This document shows, piece by piece, positions 14,937-24,522 of a DNA stretch of 64,000 nt. The notes under the pieces are model-generated. The model was not told the DNA's origin, did not search any database, and was given only the letters and a program-made list of their open reading frames with translations. The stretch is from Prevotella sp. (GTDB taxonomy: Bacteria > Bacteroidota > Bacteroidia > Bacteroidales > Bacteroidaceae). The translations under genes and the position numbers were made by a program. Location: contig JAFRRN010000062.1 in NCBI GenBank assembly GCA_017428055.1, positions 31,183 to 95,182 of the forward strand, read 5' to 3'. Position 1 is the stretch's first letter. Each line of letters begins with the position of its first letter.

Positions 14937-17051
14937 ATGAAGAGACTATATTTATTCGCATTATCGTTGTTTGCCCTGCAAACCTCGTATGCCGATGAGG
15001 GTATGTGGACGATTTACAATCTTCCCCCTGCCGTGTATGACATCATGCAGCAAGAGGGCTTTGAGATGAGCTACAACGACCTGTATTATGGCGACCATGC
15101 CTTGAAGAATGCCGTGGTGAACTTCTCTGGTTATTGTTCGGGCGTGGTGGTATCGCCCAATGGCTTGGTGTTCACCAATCACCATTGCGGCTTTGAGGCG
15201 ATACGCTCCCATTCCACGGTGGAACATGACTATATGCTCAATGGCTTCTATGCCAAGACATACGAGGAGGAATTGCCCAATGAGAACATGTTTGTCGCAT
15301 TCATGGTGGACCAGGTAGATGTCACGAAACGCTTGGAGACGCTTGGCTACTATGACATGAATGCCGACGCGGGGGAAATGTTAGTTGACTCTTTGCAGAA
15401 TGCTATGACGGAAGACATCAAGAAGCAAGACTCCACTTTGTATGTGTCGATAGACCCATTCTATGAGGGCAATAAGTTTTATGCCACGACTTACCAGATG
15501 TTCCCCGACCTTCGCTTGGTGTTTACCATACCCAAGTCGATGGGGAAGTTTGGTGGGGAGACAGACAACTGGATGTGGCCGCGGCAGACTTGCGACTTCT
15601 CCGTGTTCCGCATCTATGCCGACCCGCTGACGAATGGGCCAGCCGAATATAGCGAAGAGAATGTGCCATACCATCCCAAGCGCTGGGCGCAGGTGAGTAT
15701 GCAGGGCTACAAGGAGGGCGACTACGCCATGACGATAGGCTATCCGGGTAGCACGAGCCGCTATCTGTCGAGTTATGGCATCCGTGAGATGCGTGATGCC
15801 GACAATGCCACCCGCGCACAGGTGCGTGGTGTGAAGCAAGACATCATGATTCGCCACATGCGTGCGGATGAGGCTGTTCGCATCAAGTACGACTCGAAAT
15901 ATGCCCAAAGCAGCAACTATTGGAAAAACTCCATCGGCATGAACAAGTGTATAGACTCCATAGGGATCATCAACCAAAAGAAAGCGTATGAGGACCGAAT
16001 ACAGGCATGGCAGGACAGCACGGGCTTTTTGCGTGACTCACTGGATTTCAAGCGGCTTGCCAAGTACTATGGAGACCGCTTTGACGACCGCAGGGCTTTT
16101 ATGTATTGGGCGGAGACGTTCATCCGCACCAATGAGTTCACCACCCGTGCGCGCCGCTTGAATGCGGGGATGGAGGTGAAAGGGCCAGAAGACAAGCCCA
16201 AGAAGCAATACATGGAGTTTGAGGACAATGGCGATGAGTGGGATGAGGCTTTAGATAAGGAGGTGTTTGCTGCCTTGCTTAAGAATTACAAGGAGCATGT
16301 CTCCGAGAAATACCTCCCCGCTTTCTATAAGACCATCAGCAAGAAATTTGGCAACGACTACACCAAATATGTGGACTATCTTTACAAGAAGTCATTCATC
16401 ATGAAGAAAGGTAAGAGGATTTATTTCAACAAGAAAAGTTACCTAAAAGACCCTGGTGTTAAATATGGTCTCGACTTAATGGAGAACATGGCGGTAATTC
16501 GCGAGGGCTTGCTTGCTACGTATGATAGTGTGGATGCGCAGGAACGATACCTCTGTGCCGCCAAATTGCGGATGGAGCAAGACCTACCGCACTATAGCGA
16601 TGCCAACTTTACCATGCGCTTGAGCTATGGACAGGTGGGAGGATTTGAACTGGCAGGCAATCCCTCTGGCTATTACACTACGGCAGAGAGTATTGTAGAC
16701 AAGATGAAGAAGGCCGACCAAAACGTGGAATACTTTGCCGAACCCATCATGCACGAGTTGATGTCGGCAAAGGATTTTGGTCCTTATACGGACAAGACAA
16801 CGGGGAAGATGCAACTCTGTTTCCTCACCAACAATGACATCACGGGTGGAAACAGTGGCTCGCCGATGTTTGACGGCAAGGGACAATTGATTGGTTTGGC
16901 ATTCGATGGCAACTGGGATAGCCTGTCGAGCGATATCAACTTCGACAGTCGCTTGGCTCGTTGCATCGGTGTAGACATCCGCTTTGTCTTATATATGATG
17001 GACAAATGGGGGAAAGCTGACCGCTTGTTGGACGAGATTGGCGCAAAGTAA
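14937..17051 (+). CDS. S46 family dipeptidyl peptidase (DPP7-like)
   Basis: A 704-residue periplasmic serine exopeptidase with a signal peptide ending near TSYA (residue 19). The chymotrypsin-type catalytic residues are visible: His in FTNHHCGFEAI (about residues 79-89) and Ser in DITGGNSGSP near residue 640. The bulk between them is the helical lid domain typical of S46. In P. gingivalis the residue 18 positions after the catalytic Ser is Gly in DPP7 (hydrophobic P1) and Arg in DPP11 (acidic P1). Here it is Gly (AFDGNW), favouring DPP7-type specificity. It releases dipeptides from extracellular peptides for uptake. An in-frame ATG at 14808 lies inside the flippase gene and is rejected because the signal peptide begins at 14937. 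Confidence 0.93.
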   Translation: MKRLYLFALSLFALQTSYADEGMWTIYNLPPAVYDIMQQEGFEMSYNDLYYGDHALKNAVVNFSGYCSGVVVSPNGLVFTNHHCGFEAIRSHSTVEHDYMLNGFYAKTYEEELPNENMFVAFMVDQVDVTKRLETLGYYDMNADAGEMLVDSLQNAMTEDIKKQDSTLYVSIDPFYEGNKFYATTYQMFPDLRLVFTIPKSMGKFGGETDNWMWPRQTCDFSVFRIYADPLTNGPAEYSEENVPYHPKRWAQVSMQGYKEGDYAMTIGYPGSTSRYLSSYGIREMRDADNATRAQVRGVKQDIMIRHMRADEAVRIKYDSKYAQSSNYWKNSIGMNKCIDSIGIINQKKAYEDRIQAWQDSTGFLRDSLDFKRLAKYYGDRFDDRRAFMYWAETFIRTNEFTTRARRLNAGMEVKGPEDKPKKQYMEFEDNGDEWDEALDKEVFAALLKNYKEHVSEKYLPAFYKTISKKFGNDYTKYVDYLYKKSFIMKKGKRIYFNKKSYLKDPGVKYGLDLMENMAVIREGLLATYDSVDAQERYLCAAKLRMEQDLPHYSDANFTMRLSYGQVGGFELAGNPSGYYTTAESIVDKMKKADQNVEYFAEPIMHELMSAKDFGPYTDKTTGKMQLCFLTNNDITGGNSGSPMFDGKGQLIGLAFDGNWDSLSSDINFDSRLARCIGVDIRFVLYMMDKWGKADRLLDEIGAK

Positions 17052-17089
17052 TATCGGTGTCTGGGATTCATTTAGAATAAGTCCAAATC

Positions 17090-17560
17090 ATGAAACGTTA
17101 TTATTGTTTTCTCACTTGGGTTTTTATAACCATGATGTCGTTTCCTTTCACCTCATGTAGTAATGAGGATGACGATGACAAGGACTCACTGATTGGTGTA
17201 TGGGTATCCGAAGATTCTTTGCCAATGTATTATGATGAAGAATTAAAAGGTCATGTCAAAGCCTTTTTCCTATTCATGGAAGATGGTTCACTGATAGAAA
17301 AAGATGTTATAACTGAGATAGGAAGTGGTGAAACTTATACTGAGACATCTACATACGGAAGATGGGAAGCAACAGGCAATCATTTGAAAATAATTACAAG
17401 TTTTGTAGAGCCAAACGATAACCCGAAAGAAAATGCAGATGTGACAGATTGCACATATATGTTTGACAATGGCAAGTTGATACTTTCATATCAAGATGAA
17501 GATACAGGTGAAATGAAGTCAATCACCTTTGTTCGTGGTCAGATGCCCGAACTTTATTAA
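17090..17560 (+). CDS. Small lipoprotein with lipocalin-like barrel
   Basis: A 156-residue lipoprotein (lipobox FTSC, about residue 23, followed by an acidic Asn/Asp/Glu stretch that resembles a surface lipoprotein export signal). The mature part begins LIGVWVSED and alternates short strands ending in ITFVRGQ, a pattern seen in lipocalin-like Bacteroidota lipoproteins. No catalytic residues are apparent. It lies 38 bp after the S46 peptidase gene and may be co-transcribed. Base composition is more AT-rich than the neighbouring genes. Function unknown. Confidence 0.75.
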   Translation: MKRYYCFLTWVFITMMSFPFTSCSNEDDDDKDSLIGVWVSEDSLPMYYDEELKGHVKAFFLFMEDGSLIEKDVITEIGSGETYTETSTYGRWEATGNHLKIITSFVEPNDNPKENADVTDCTYMFDNGKLILSYQDEDTGEMKSITFVRGQMPELY

Positions 17561-17627
17561 AAATGAAGAATGAAGAACAATTTGGCAGAGAACATATAGC
17601 GCGAGCCTATTCTTCATCCCTCATTTT
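17560..17627. terminator. Hairpin between convergent genes
   Basis: Arms of 18 bases at 17560-17577 and 17610-17627 pair at about 15 positions; they are built from ATGAAGAATGAAG-type sequence. The hairpin overlaps both stop codons and could terminate transcription from both sides. Similar ATGAAGAATG sequence recurs at 53104-53130. Confidence 0.55.
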
Positions 17628-18748
17628 ATCAAATGGTAAATGCCCCCAGGTAAAGGCTTGACTACTCCTTTCATCTCAAGGCTGAAGAGAATGGCGGTTA
17701 GGTTGCCGATGGGGATATTGTTCCTGACAGAGAGCATGTTGATTTGTAAGTCGTTGGTAAGCGAGAGCGTATCAACGACTTTCTTTTCATCGGGTGTCAA
17801 GTTGGGAAACAATTGTCGCTCTATTCCCTTGTCGTAAGCTTCATGCAGCATCATGTCATCTTCCCACCCCATCGCTTTCACGAAGTCATGGGCATTGGTG
17901 ATGAGCGATGCCAGTTGGTCACGAATGGCATTGTTGCACCCCTCACTGTAAGTGGCACCAATTGCACCAGGGAAGGCAAATGCGTCACGGTTGTAATCGC
18001 GAGCCAACTTGGTGGTAATGAGTCCTCCGCCGTGTGATGCACTCTCCACCAAGATGGTGGCATCGGCGATGCCCGCCACGATGCGGTTGCGACGCACGAA
18101 ATTCACCTTGTCGGCATTGGTGTTAGTGAGGAACTCCGTAAGTAATCCCCCTTGCCCCAGCATCTTGTCGGCGGTGGGTTTATGGCGTGGCGGATAGAGA
18201 TAGTCCATGCCATGCGCCAATACCCCCACGGTCTCGTAGCCATTCTGCAAAGCATAGTGGTGTGCGCGGATGTCTACGCCATACGCCAACCCACTCACGA
18301 TGAGCACTTGGGGGCATAACTGCCGCAACTCTTGTATGAAACGGCGGATGAGGTCTTGTCCATACGTGGTGCAATGGCGTGTGCCGACGATGCTGATGAT
18401 TTTGGCTTGGTTGAGGTCTGCCGTGCCTTTGTAGAACAACATCAATGGCGCATCGTCACATTCTTTCAGGCGTTGGGGATAACGGGCATCATGGAGGCAG
18501 AGGGGCGTGATACCATTGGCGATGTCATATTCATATTCGGCGACCGCTCTACTGGTGGCTTCTTTGGTGTCCTTGAAGGCTTCAATCAGTTTTGGTGACG
18601 CATGGGGGATAATAGCACGGATGTCATTCTTGTGCGCCATCACCTCCGTTGCCGACCCGCATCGGCGATACAACTCGAGCATTCCTGCAAGGTTGAAATA
18701 ATTGATGCGAGTGAGAATGATGGTGTTAATGATTTCTTGTTGGTCCAT
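17621..18748 (-). CDS. dprA: DNA processing protein DprA
   Basis: A 375-residue protein with the full DprA arrangement. A helical SAM-like N-terminal domain (about residues 1-70) is followed by a Rossmann fold (about 105-300) with ISIVGTRHCTTYG, the single-strand-DNA pocket motif VSGLAYGVDIRAHHYAL, FVRRNRIVAGIAD and FAFPGAIG with EGCNNAI. A small C-terminal winged helix ends GGIYHLIK. DprA loads RecA on incoming single-stranded DNA during natural transformation. It lies 30 bp downstream of the thioesterase gene on the same strand. Loss of competence genes is common in this phylum, so whether it supports uptake here is unknown. Confidence 0.95.
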   Translation of the reverse strand: MDQQEIINTIILTRINYFNLAGMLELYRRCGSATEVMAHKNDIRAIIPHASPKLIEAFKDTKEATSRAVAEYEYDIANGITPLCLHDARYPQRLKECDDAPLMLFYKGTADLNQAKIISIVGTRHCTTYGQDLIRRFIQELRQLCPQVLIVSGLAYGVDIRAHHYALQNGYETVGVLAHGMDYLYPPRHKPTADKMLGQGGLLTEFLTNTNADKVNFVRRNRIVAGIADATILVESASHGGGLITTKLARDYNRDAFAFPGAIGATYSEGCNNAIRDQLASLITNAHDFVKAMGWEDDMMLHEAYDKGIERQLFPNLTPDEKKVVDTLSLTNDLQINMLSVRNNIPIGNLTAILFSLEMKGVVKPLPGGIYHLIK

Positions 18749-18778
18749 TAGGGTGTGTTTTTCATCTTTCGTCTATAT

Positions 18779-19189
18779 TTATGTTGTCTCCCTTCCATCT
18801 GTCAGAAGGGCTTTTTCCAAAAGGTCGCTGTCGCATAACCGCCCGTTGACAAGACATACCAGTTCCACCGTGGCACGGAAACAGAGCTGTTCATCGTCTG
18901 CCCGGAAGAGGTCTTGTTGGAAGATATACTTGATACCCTCCTTGTGCCAAGCTAATCGGGAAATAAATATGTCATCGCAACGGAGAGGAATCTTGTACTG
19001 CAACTTCATGCGAGCAACCACGGGGTCGATGCCTTGGGCATGAAGCTCTGCGAAACTCAACCCCCGTTCCTTGATGAAAAGATGCCTTGTATGTTCCGTG
19101 TAATGTAGGTAATTGGCATTGTTCACAATGCCTTGGATGTCGCATTCATAGTCGCGCACTTCCATCGTTGTCTCGAAAACGTATTCCAT
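18779..19189 (-). CDS. YbgC-like acyl-CoA thioesterase (4HBT hotdog fold)
   Basis: A 136-residue protein with the 4-hydroxybenzoyl-CoA thioesterase hotdog fold. The motif RDYECDIQGIVNNANYLHYTEH (given in part: Asp17, Gly20 and Asn residues) holds the catalytic Asp at the usual place near the N-terminus. Such enzymes hydrolyse short- or medium-chain acyl-CoA. It precedes dprA in a two-gene minus-strand operon, a pairing that occurs in other Bacteroidota. The promoter -7 element lies 20 bp upstream. Confidence 0.9.
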   Translation of the reverse strand: MEYVFETTMEVRDYECDIQGIVNNANYLHYTEHTRHLFIKERGLSFAELHAQGIDPVVARMKLQYKIPLRCDDIFISRLAWHKEGIKYIFQQDLFRADDEQLCFRATVELVCLVNGRLCDSDLLEKALLTDGRETT

Positions 19190-19209
19190 AGCCGATTATG
19201 TTTACGGCA

Positions 19210-19217
19210 CAAAGATA
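19210..19217 (-). promoter_or_regulatory. -7 promoter element of the thioesterase-dprA operon
   Basis: The complement of 19210-19217 reads TATCTTTG, matching TAnnTTTG. Transcription would begin near 19203, giving a very short leader before the ATG at 19189. The rest of the 304-bp gap (19190-19493) holds only the terminator at 19405-19441. Confidence 0.5.
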
Positions 19218-19404
19218 CGGAAAAACATTGACATAAACCCCATATTTTGGAGAATAATGGCGATTTTACGATGATAGCTGTTGAATTGGGATTGTAGTTC
19301 TAATTCCATAAGTAAGATATGGTTGTATTTGATGATGCAAAGATGGCATTTTATATTTGTTAAGGAATTCCTTTCTTCTATGTGCCTATGTGGGTATAAA
19401 AACC

Positions 19405-19441
19405 AACGAAGGTGAGTCATACATGTTAACTCACCCTCGTT
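19405..19441 (-). terminator. Intrinsic terminator of the large surface-protein gene
   Basis: Thirteen-base arms (19405-19417 and 19429-19441) pair with one mismatch. On the minus strand the stem is followed by GGTTTTTATA. It lies about 55 bp after the stop codon of the 1615-residue gene. Confidence 0.75.
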
Positions 19442-19493
19442 TTGGGATTTTGGGCTGTCGGTTATGCCCAGCCCAAGGGTTTGTTCACGCGAT

Positions 19494-22400
19494 TTACTTC
19501 ACCACAACTTTCTTGCCGTTAATGATGTAAACGCCCTTTTGCAGACGGTCTGCTTGGTTGATCTTCACGCCGTTGATGTTGTAAATCTCGGCATTCTCCA
19601 AGTCGGAGGCGATGGTGTTGATGCCTGTGAGAACGCTGGAGTCAACGAAGGTGATGTCTACTTCGAGGACGACAGCCTTGTCGTTATAGACGATACCCCA
19701 CTTGGCAACGTATGTGTCGCCCACCTTGAAGTTGGTGTCGTGTGCGCCAGAATAGTCGAAGATACCCGATGCGGGGTCGTTCAGTTTGAGGCAGAAACCT
19801 GTTGTGGCAGTACCCCAACCCTCTGCATCGCCGTCGATGTTGCGCCAACCATCTGTGGTGTTCGGCACGAAGTTGCCCGTGGTGACATTCACGATGTAGG
19901 TTTCTGCATCGTCGATGTTGTCGATACCCAGAGCCTCGCAAACCTCGTTCACGTTGAAGGTAGGTGCTACGCCTTCCTCATCGTATGCTGTCTCGGCAGC
20001 TTCCATGTGTTGGATGACGATGGTCTTGACGATTTCGGGCTTGTAGACAGGCTCCACATACTCGGTGAAGAGGACATTGATGGTGTAGACAACGGTCTTC
20101 TCGTTGGCTTGCAATGCCCATTTAGCCGTGAATGTCTCGCCGACGGCGGGAACGTTGGCGTTGTCCATGTCGCAGATGTCAAACTGTCCTTCTGGCAAGG
20201 CTTGGAAGAATTTGACGCAGACAGACGCATTGTCGCCCCAGAATTGGGCATCGCCATCGCGGTTGAACCATCCATCGTAAGGAGCATAGTCAGCTATCAG
20301 TTCGTCATTGGTCACGTTCTTGATAAACAATTGTGCATCCGTAATATTCTCAACGCCAAGGAACGCAAGTGCCTCAGTGAAGTCTACAGTGCCACGCTGT
20401 GCAGCGTAACCCTGTCCCACCATGCGCTCGATGTCGATGGCCAGTTCAAGGACGTTCGGGTCGGCAGCCTCCTCGATGAACCAGATAGCACGGTCGCCCA
20501 CTTTCTCCACGCTCTTGTCAGAATAACAAGCTGCGCCCACTTCCGTTCCGTCGGTACCGATGAATCCCTTGATTTGGCCAAGTGTGTATTCGCCATTGCC
20601 AAGGTTGTTGACGGTGATGACGAGCTTGTTGTCTGCCAAAGCGGACATCGTCCAGTTGTTGGTGCCGGCGAGACCAACAAAGAGAGTTCCATCTGTGATG
20701 TAATATCCACCCTCTGTGGGTACGAATGACATGGGTTGTGGCTCCTCTGCCAAGCGCACACCGTTGCCATTCTCACCATCATCATAGAGTGAGAGATAGA
20801 GACCACTCTCTTTCTGCTTGAAGGTATAGAACTTGTCTGCGTCAGGCTGGGTGGCAGAATTGTTGTATGCGGCGGTGGCGGCGGCAAGTGCGTCGATGGC
20901 TGCTTGCAGTTCCTCTGCCGTGGCATCAGCCTTGTCGTCAACATCCTGTGCGGCATAGACGGCATTCATGTATTCCTCCAAGGCACTCTCGGGGATGGCA
21001 AAGAGGCCTTCGCCTACACCTTCGCGAGCCTCGATGGTGGCATTGGCAGCAGCGATGGCTTGCTCTAACTCGGCGCGAACAACGTCAACGTCGGTAACTG
21101 CCTGGATGTCCACACGGTCGATGAAGAGGTGCTGTGCGCTGCCTGAACCCACATTCTGACCTTGATAACCCAAGGAGATGACACCCGTCGTTGCCTCGGG
21201 GAGTGTGAAGGTAATCACTTCATTCGTCCATTGGCCTACGGCGTATGCCTTGGCAGGAGCCAAGTATTCCGTACCGTCGCCAGCGATGAAACCAATTAAG
21301 CTCTTCACGGGAACGCTTGCGCCACCTACTGAATTGTAGATAGGTACAGTCATGACATAGCTGCCAGCTGGCAAGGTCACCTTTTGTGTGTATTGCGTCG
21401 TGGCACTCCACACGGCAACGATACCGAGGGCATTGCCTTCGGCTGCACCCTCTGGATTGGTAGCGGGAGCGAGATAGCCCTTACCGCCGAGCCATACGTT
21501 CTCGTCAGCACCATAAGCGAAAACGCCCGAGGCACGGGCATCGCCATTCTCCACGGCAATGTCCCAACCTTCCACCTCTTGCATCTGGCTGAAAGTCGTA
21601 CCATTGGCTTCCATGTCCTTGGCGTAGGTACAGATACCATTGCTGATAGGTGTACTTTCTGAGAAGTCAAGGTTGGTTGCCTCGTAGACTTTTTCATACA
21701 TCACATTCTTGAAGGAGAGCCAACTGATGTTATTGTCTTCAGCAACGTTGAACTTGATTTCCATCTTTCCGTCCTCGCCAACGACACCTTCGGCGGTGAA
21801 GTTGCCGATGAAGAATTGCGATTCCCCAACTTGTGAGCCGATGACATCGACAGCCTCACCATCGTTTACTTGTAGGTTGATACCTGTTACAGGTGCGGCA
21901 TAGCCATTCTTGGCACGTACACGAACCCATGCGGACACGTTGTATTTACCGGCGGGGATGTTCTCCAATGTGGCGGTGTGTGTCTTGGCGGCTAATGAGT
22001 TGGCATCACCCGTCCAATACTCGAAGAATGGTACGAGGAAGTTTGTGCCGTCGCTGACACCTTCCACAGACCAAGTGTTGATGTATAGGTCGGTGTCATA
22101 ATTGCTTGTGCCCCAAGCACTGAGCAGTAGATCGTCAACGTCGTTGGCAGCATGCCACCCCATGAGGCTCTTGGGATTCTCAATAGCGGTGGTGAGAGTG
22201 CCTTCGTTGTATTGTGCAAGATAACCATCGGCAAGGGCCTTGTATGCGTCGTATGCCTCTTGGGTATAGACGTTGGTCTCAGCCATAATCTCATACATGG
22301 CATCGATGGCGGGCTTGTTGTTGACATCCAACTTGGCTTTGTTGATGGCATCTGTGAGAGTGGCAATAGCTGCTTGGTAAGCTTCTTCCGTACCCTCTAT

Positions 22401-24341
22401 CGTCTCGGTCTCTGCCAAAGCGTTTTCAAGTATTACTTGTGAGGCAGTGCTAACATCCACATTGTTTTTCAATACTTGTGCCTCTGTACGGAGTTCTTCC
22501 ACTTGTGCAATAAGACCTCCAAACTTCAATTCGTCGAGATTGGCTTCCGTGCCATAATACATGATGGTGAAATTGTCCCAGATAGCCCAAGTATTAGTAC
22601 GTGTACCCTTGACGCCTACGGTCAATGTTCCGTCTGTCACTTCCACATAGATGGGGTTGACATTGTATTTGCCAGCCGTGAAACTTGCAGACAATGTAGA
22701 CATGTTGGTGCCACGGTCGCTGCTGTCCATGGAATTGAATAGGGAAGTCTCGTCGTTGGCAAACACAACGGGATAGTCAACACCGTCGTAGGCGTTGGTG
22801 TAGTCTGTCAGCGCGGCCTGTGCCGTCACCTTGTAAATACCATTGGGGGCTTCGGCGGATTGAGAAATGGTGAATGCTGATTGCCACGACTCGGCGCAGT
22901 TGTTGATGTTGTTTCCGCCAGAGAGGTTGGAGTTGGCGGCATCTACCGTCCACTTGCTGGAATAGCGGTTGTTGCGTCCGAAGTTGGCATCGTCGATGAG
23001 GAATGTCGCATTCAGCGGACTTTCCTGAGTGGCATTGGCAAGGTTAGCCTTGGCATCATCAAGGGAGACAATGGTCCATTGCACGTTGGCGGCGGTGCCG
23101 TCGGTCTCGGTCTTCCCAAGGATTGTGCTTGAGCCGTCCCATCCATAATAGATTCCTTCCTCGACATTTTGGAAGGTGTAATAGTCTCCATCCTGTGCAA
23201 TGTTGATGGCAACGGGTGCTCCATTGTCCATGTAGTCGCCATTGAAGTAGTACTGAGTGCCGCCATTGTTCACTTGGGTCTCGATGTTGTACGTGCCGTC
23301 GGGTAGCGGAACGAGTTTCAGGAACTCTGGGTTGTCAACCAAGGATGCCCTCGTTCCCCAATCGTTTCCTGCACTCCAGTATTTGCCAGTAGCCACGTTC
23401 TGCACGAGATACTTGGCGTATGGGAACTCGTAGAATGCCGAAAGAGCCTCTGCCGGGTCGAAGTCGCCCATCTCTTGGATGAGGAACTGGTTGCCGTCAT
23501 CGAGCGTCGTCCATCCATTGATGACCAAACCCGGTGTATAGCCGCCGCTGACGTTAAGGACAAGTTCGCCAAAGAAAATCTCAAAGAGGTTGTCTCCCAA
23601 CTCTGACAATGTGATTGGTTCGGGATTCTCATTCGTGGCAATGCCCTGTGAGTTGATGAAAGCCTTTGCCTCTATGCTGTAGAGGTAGAGTTGGTCTTTG
23701 TAGGTGAGAAGGGCAAAGTCGGAAGGCTCATACCCCTTGATGGTGGCAACAAGCGTGTTGTCGTTCACGCCCAACGAGCCACGCTTGGTGGTCAGGCGAT
23801 AAGCCTTCGTGTTGCTCAGTTCTGACAAGGTGGTCACATAGACGGGTGCAACGTAGTTCTCGTCAACTTCCACTGTCACGGTGAACGAACTTACATTCAT
23901 CCACGGACTGCCGGCTACAACATTAAATACCGCCGAAGTGGATGAAAGGCCCGTGACGGCAACGGTCGTGGGATTTGCCGCATCGGTAGAGATGGCGATG
24001 GCATCCTGTCCGTTTGGTGTAACGTTGACCTCGGTGGTTGCCCCCGTGTACGCCTCAAAGCTGTAGCCAGTGATTAGATAACCGCCTTGTACAGATAAGG
24101 TGTAAGTGTCTGTGGCAAAACGAATGGCAGCGTCGATGACGATGTCATTTTTGGTACATTGTAGGGACAACACCTGGTCGTTGGCAGTCCAGAGGTTTCC
24201 ATACTGCGACGATTCCGATACCGTGATGGCTTGGGTTCCCCCTCGATAGAAGGTACCAGTCTCCGCACTGATAACGTAGTCAGTCGCCCATGCTCCCGTG
24301 ATTGCGCAAAGGGAACAAATGAGAAATAGAATTTTCTTCAT
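19494..24341 (-). CDS. Large secreted multidomain surface protein (1615 residues)
   Basis: The protein has a signal peptide ending ITGAWA (residue 19) and a Prevotella-type C-terminal tail (AEIYNINGVKINQADR, then GVYIINGKKVVVK). From N to C it shows beta-rich surface modules (about 20-640), a helical stretch of FIVAR type (about 640-740), two carbohydrate-binding-like jelly-roll regions (about 740-1110; PAGKYNVSAWVRVRA and PAGSYVMTVPIYNSVGG), a second helical Ala-rich stretch (about 1120-1180; TAEELQAAIDALAAATAA), a beta module, and two tandem DUF4859-like repeats near 1300-1560 (DGWFNRDGDAQFWG and DGWRNIDGDAEGWG). No catalytic motif is seen. It is probably an adhesin or glycan-binding scaffold on the cell surface. 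It stands alone with its own terminator. Confidence 0.85.
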   Translation of the reverse strand: MKKILFLICSLCAITGAWATDYVISAETGTFYRGGTQAITVSESSQYGNLWTANDQVLSLQCTKNDIVIDAAIRFATDTYTLSVQGGYLITGYSFEAYTGATTEVNVTPNGQDAIAISTDAANPTTVAVTGLSSTSAVFNVVAGSPWMNVSSFTVTVEVDENYVAPVYVTTLSELSNTKAYRLTTKRGSLGVNDNTLVATIKGYEPSDFALLTYKDQLYLYSIEAKAFINSQGIATNENPEPITLSELGDNLFEIFFGELVLNVSGGYTPGLVINGWTTLDDGNQFLIQEMGDFDPAEALSAFYEFPYAKYLVQNVATGKYWSAGNDWGTRASLVDNPEFLKLVPLPDGTYNIETQVNNGGTQYYFNGDYMDNGAPVAINIAQDGDYYTFQNVEEGIYYGWDGSSTILGKTETDGTAANVQWTIVSLDDAKANLANATQESPLNATFLIDDANFGRNNRYSSKWTVDAANSNLSGGNNINNCAESWQSAFTISQSAEAPNGIYKVTAQAALTDYTNAYDGVDYPVVFANDETSLFNSMDSSDRGTNMSTLSASFTAGKYNVNPIYVEVTDGTLTVGVKGTRTNTWAIWDNFTIMYYGTEANLDELKFGGLIAQVEELRTEAQVLKNNVDVSTASQVILENALAETETIEGTEEAYQAAIATLTDAINKAKLDVNNKPAIDAMYEIMAETNVYTQEAYDAYKALADGYLAQYNEGTLTTAIENPKSLMGWHAANDVDDLLLSAWGTSNYDTDLYINTWSVEGVSDGTNFLVPFFEYWTGDANSLAAKTHTATLENIPAGKYNVSAWVRVRAKNGYAAPVTGINLQVNDGEAVDVIGSQVGESQFFIGNFTAEGVVGEDGKMEIKFNVAEDNNISWLSFKNVMYEKVYEATNLDFSESTPISNGICTYAKDMEANGTTFSQMQEVEGWDIAVENGDARASGVFAYGADENVWLGGKGYLAPATNPEGAAEGNALGIVAVWSATTQYTQKVTLPAGSYVMTVPIYNSVGGASVPVKSLIGFIAGDGTEYLAPAKAYAVGQWTNEVITFTLPEATTGVISLGYQGQNVGSGSAQHLFIDRVDIQAVTDVDVVRAELEQAIAAANATIEAREGVGEGLFAIPESALEEYMNAVYAAQDVDDKADATAEELQAAIDALAAATAAYNNSATQPDADKFYTFKQKESGLYLSLYDDGENGNGVRLAEEPQPMSFVPTEGGYYITDGTLFVGLAGTNNWTMSALADNKLVITVNNLGNGEYTLGQIKGFIGTDGTEVGAACYSDKSVEKVGDRAIWFIEEAADPNVLELAIDIERMVGQGYAAQRGTVDFTEALAFLGVENITDAQLFIKNVTNDELIADYAPYDGWFNRDGDAQFWGDNASVCVKFFQALPEGQFDICDMDNANVPAVGETFTAKWALQANEKTVVYTINVLFTEYVEPVYKPEIVKTIVIQHMEAAETAYDEEGVAPTFNVNEVCEALGIDNIDDAETYIVNVTTGNFVPNTTDGWRNIDGDAEGWGTATTGFCLKLNDPASGIFDYSGAHDTNFKVGDTYVAKWGIVYNDKAVVLEVDITFVDSSVLTGINTIASDLENAEIYNINGVKINQADRLQKGVYIINGKKVVVK

Positions 24342-24408
24342 GCGATAATATTTTAAGTTAGTAATTAGGAAAAAATATAATCATTGCATTTGTCATGTCA
24401 TTGTAATG

Positions 24409-24426
24409 TGGCACGAAGTAGTGCCA
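24409..24426 (-). promoter_or_regulatory. Small palindrome in the leader of the large surface-protein gene
   Basis: TGGCAC and GTGCCA arms flank six bases, 68-85 bp upstream of the start codon. It could be a leader hairpin or an operator. I do not see a good TAnnTTTG box upstream, so the promoter of this gene is unassigned. Confidence 0.3.
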
Positions 24427-24522
24427 TAGGTTGTTGATTGTTAGGTAAATTGATAGTTATTATATATAATGTTCACAAAGTTCAACATTTTTTTTGAAAT
24501 GGGCAAATAATTTCACTTAAAT

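Noticed and set aside
19464-20729. A 421-codon plus-strand frame opposite the end of the large surface protein
   Set aside because: It crosses the sense stop codon and reads Asp/Val/His-rich sequence complementary to the DUF4859 repeats; no start context or promoter.
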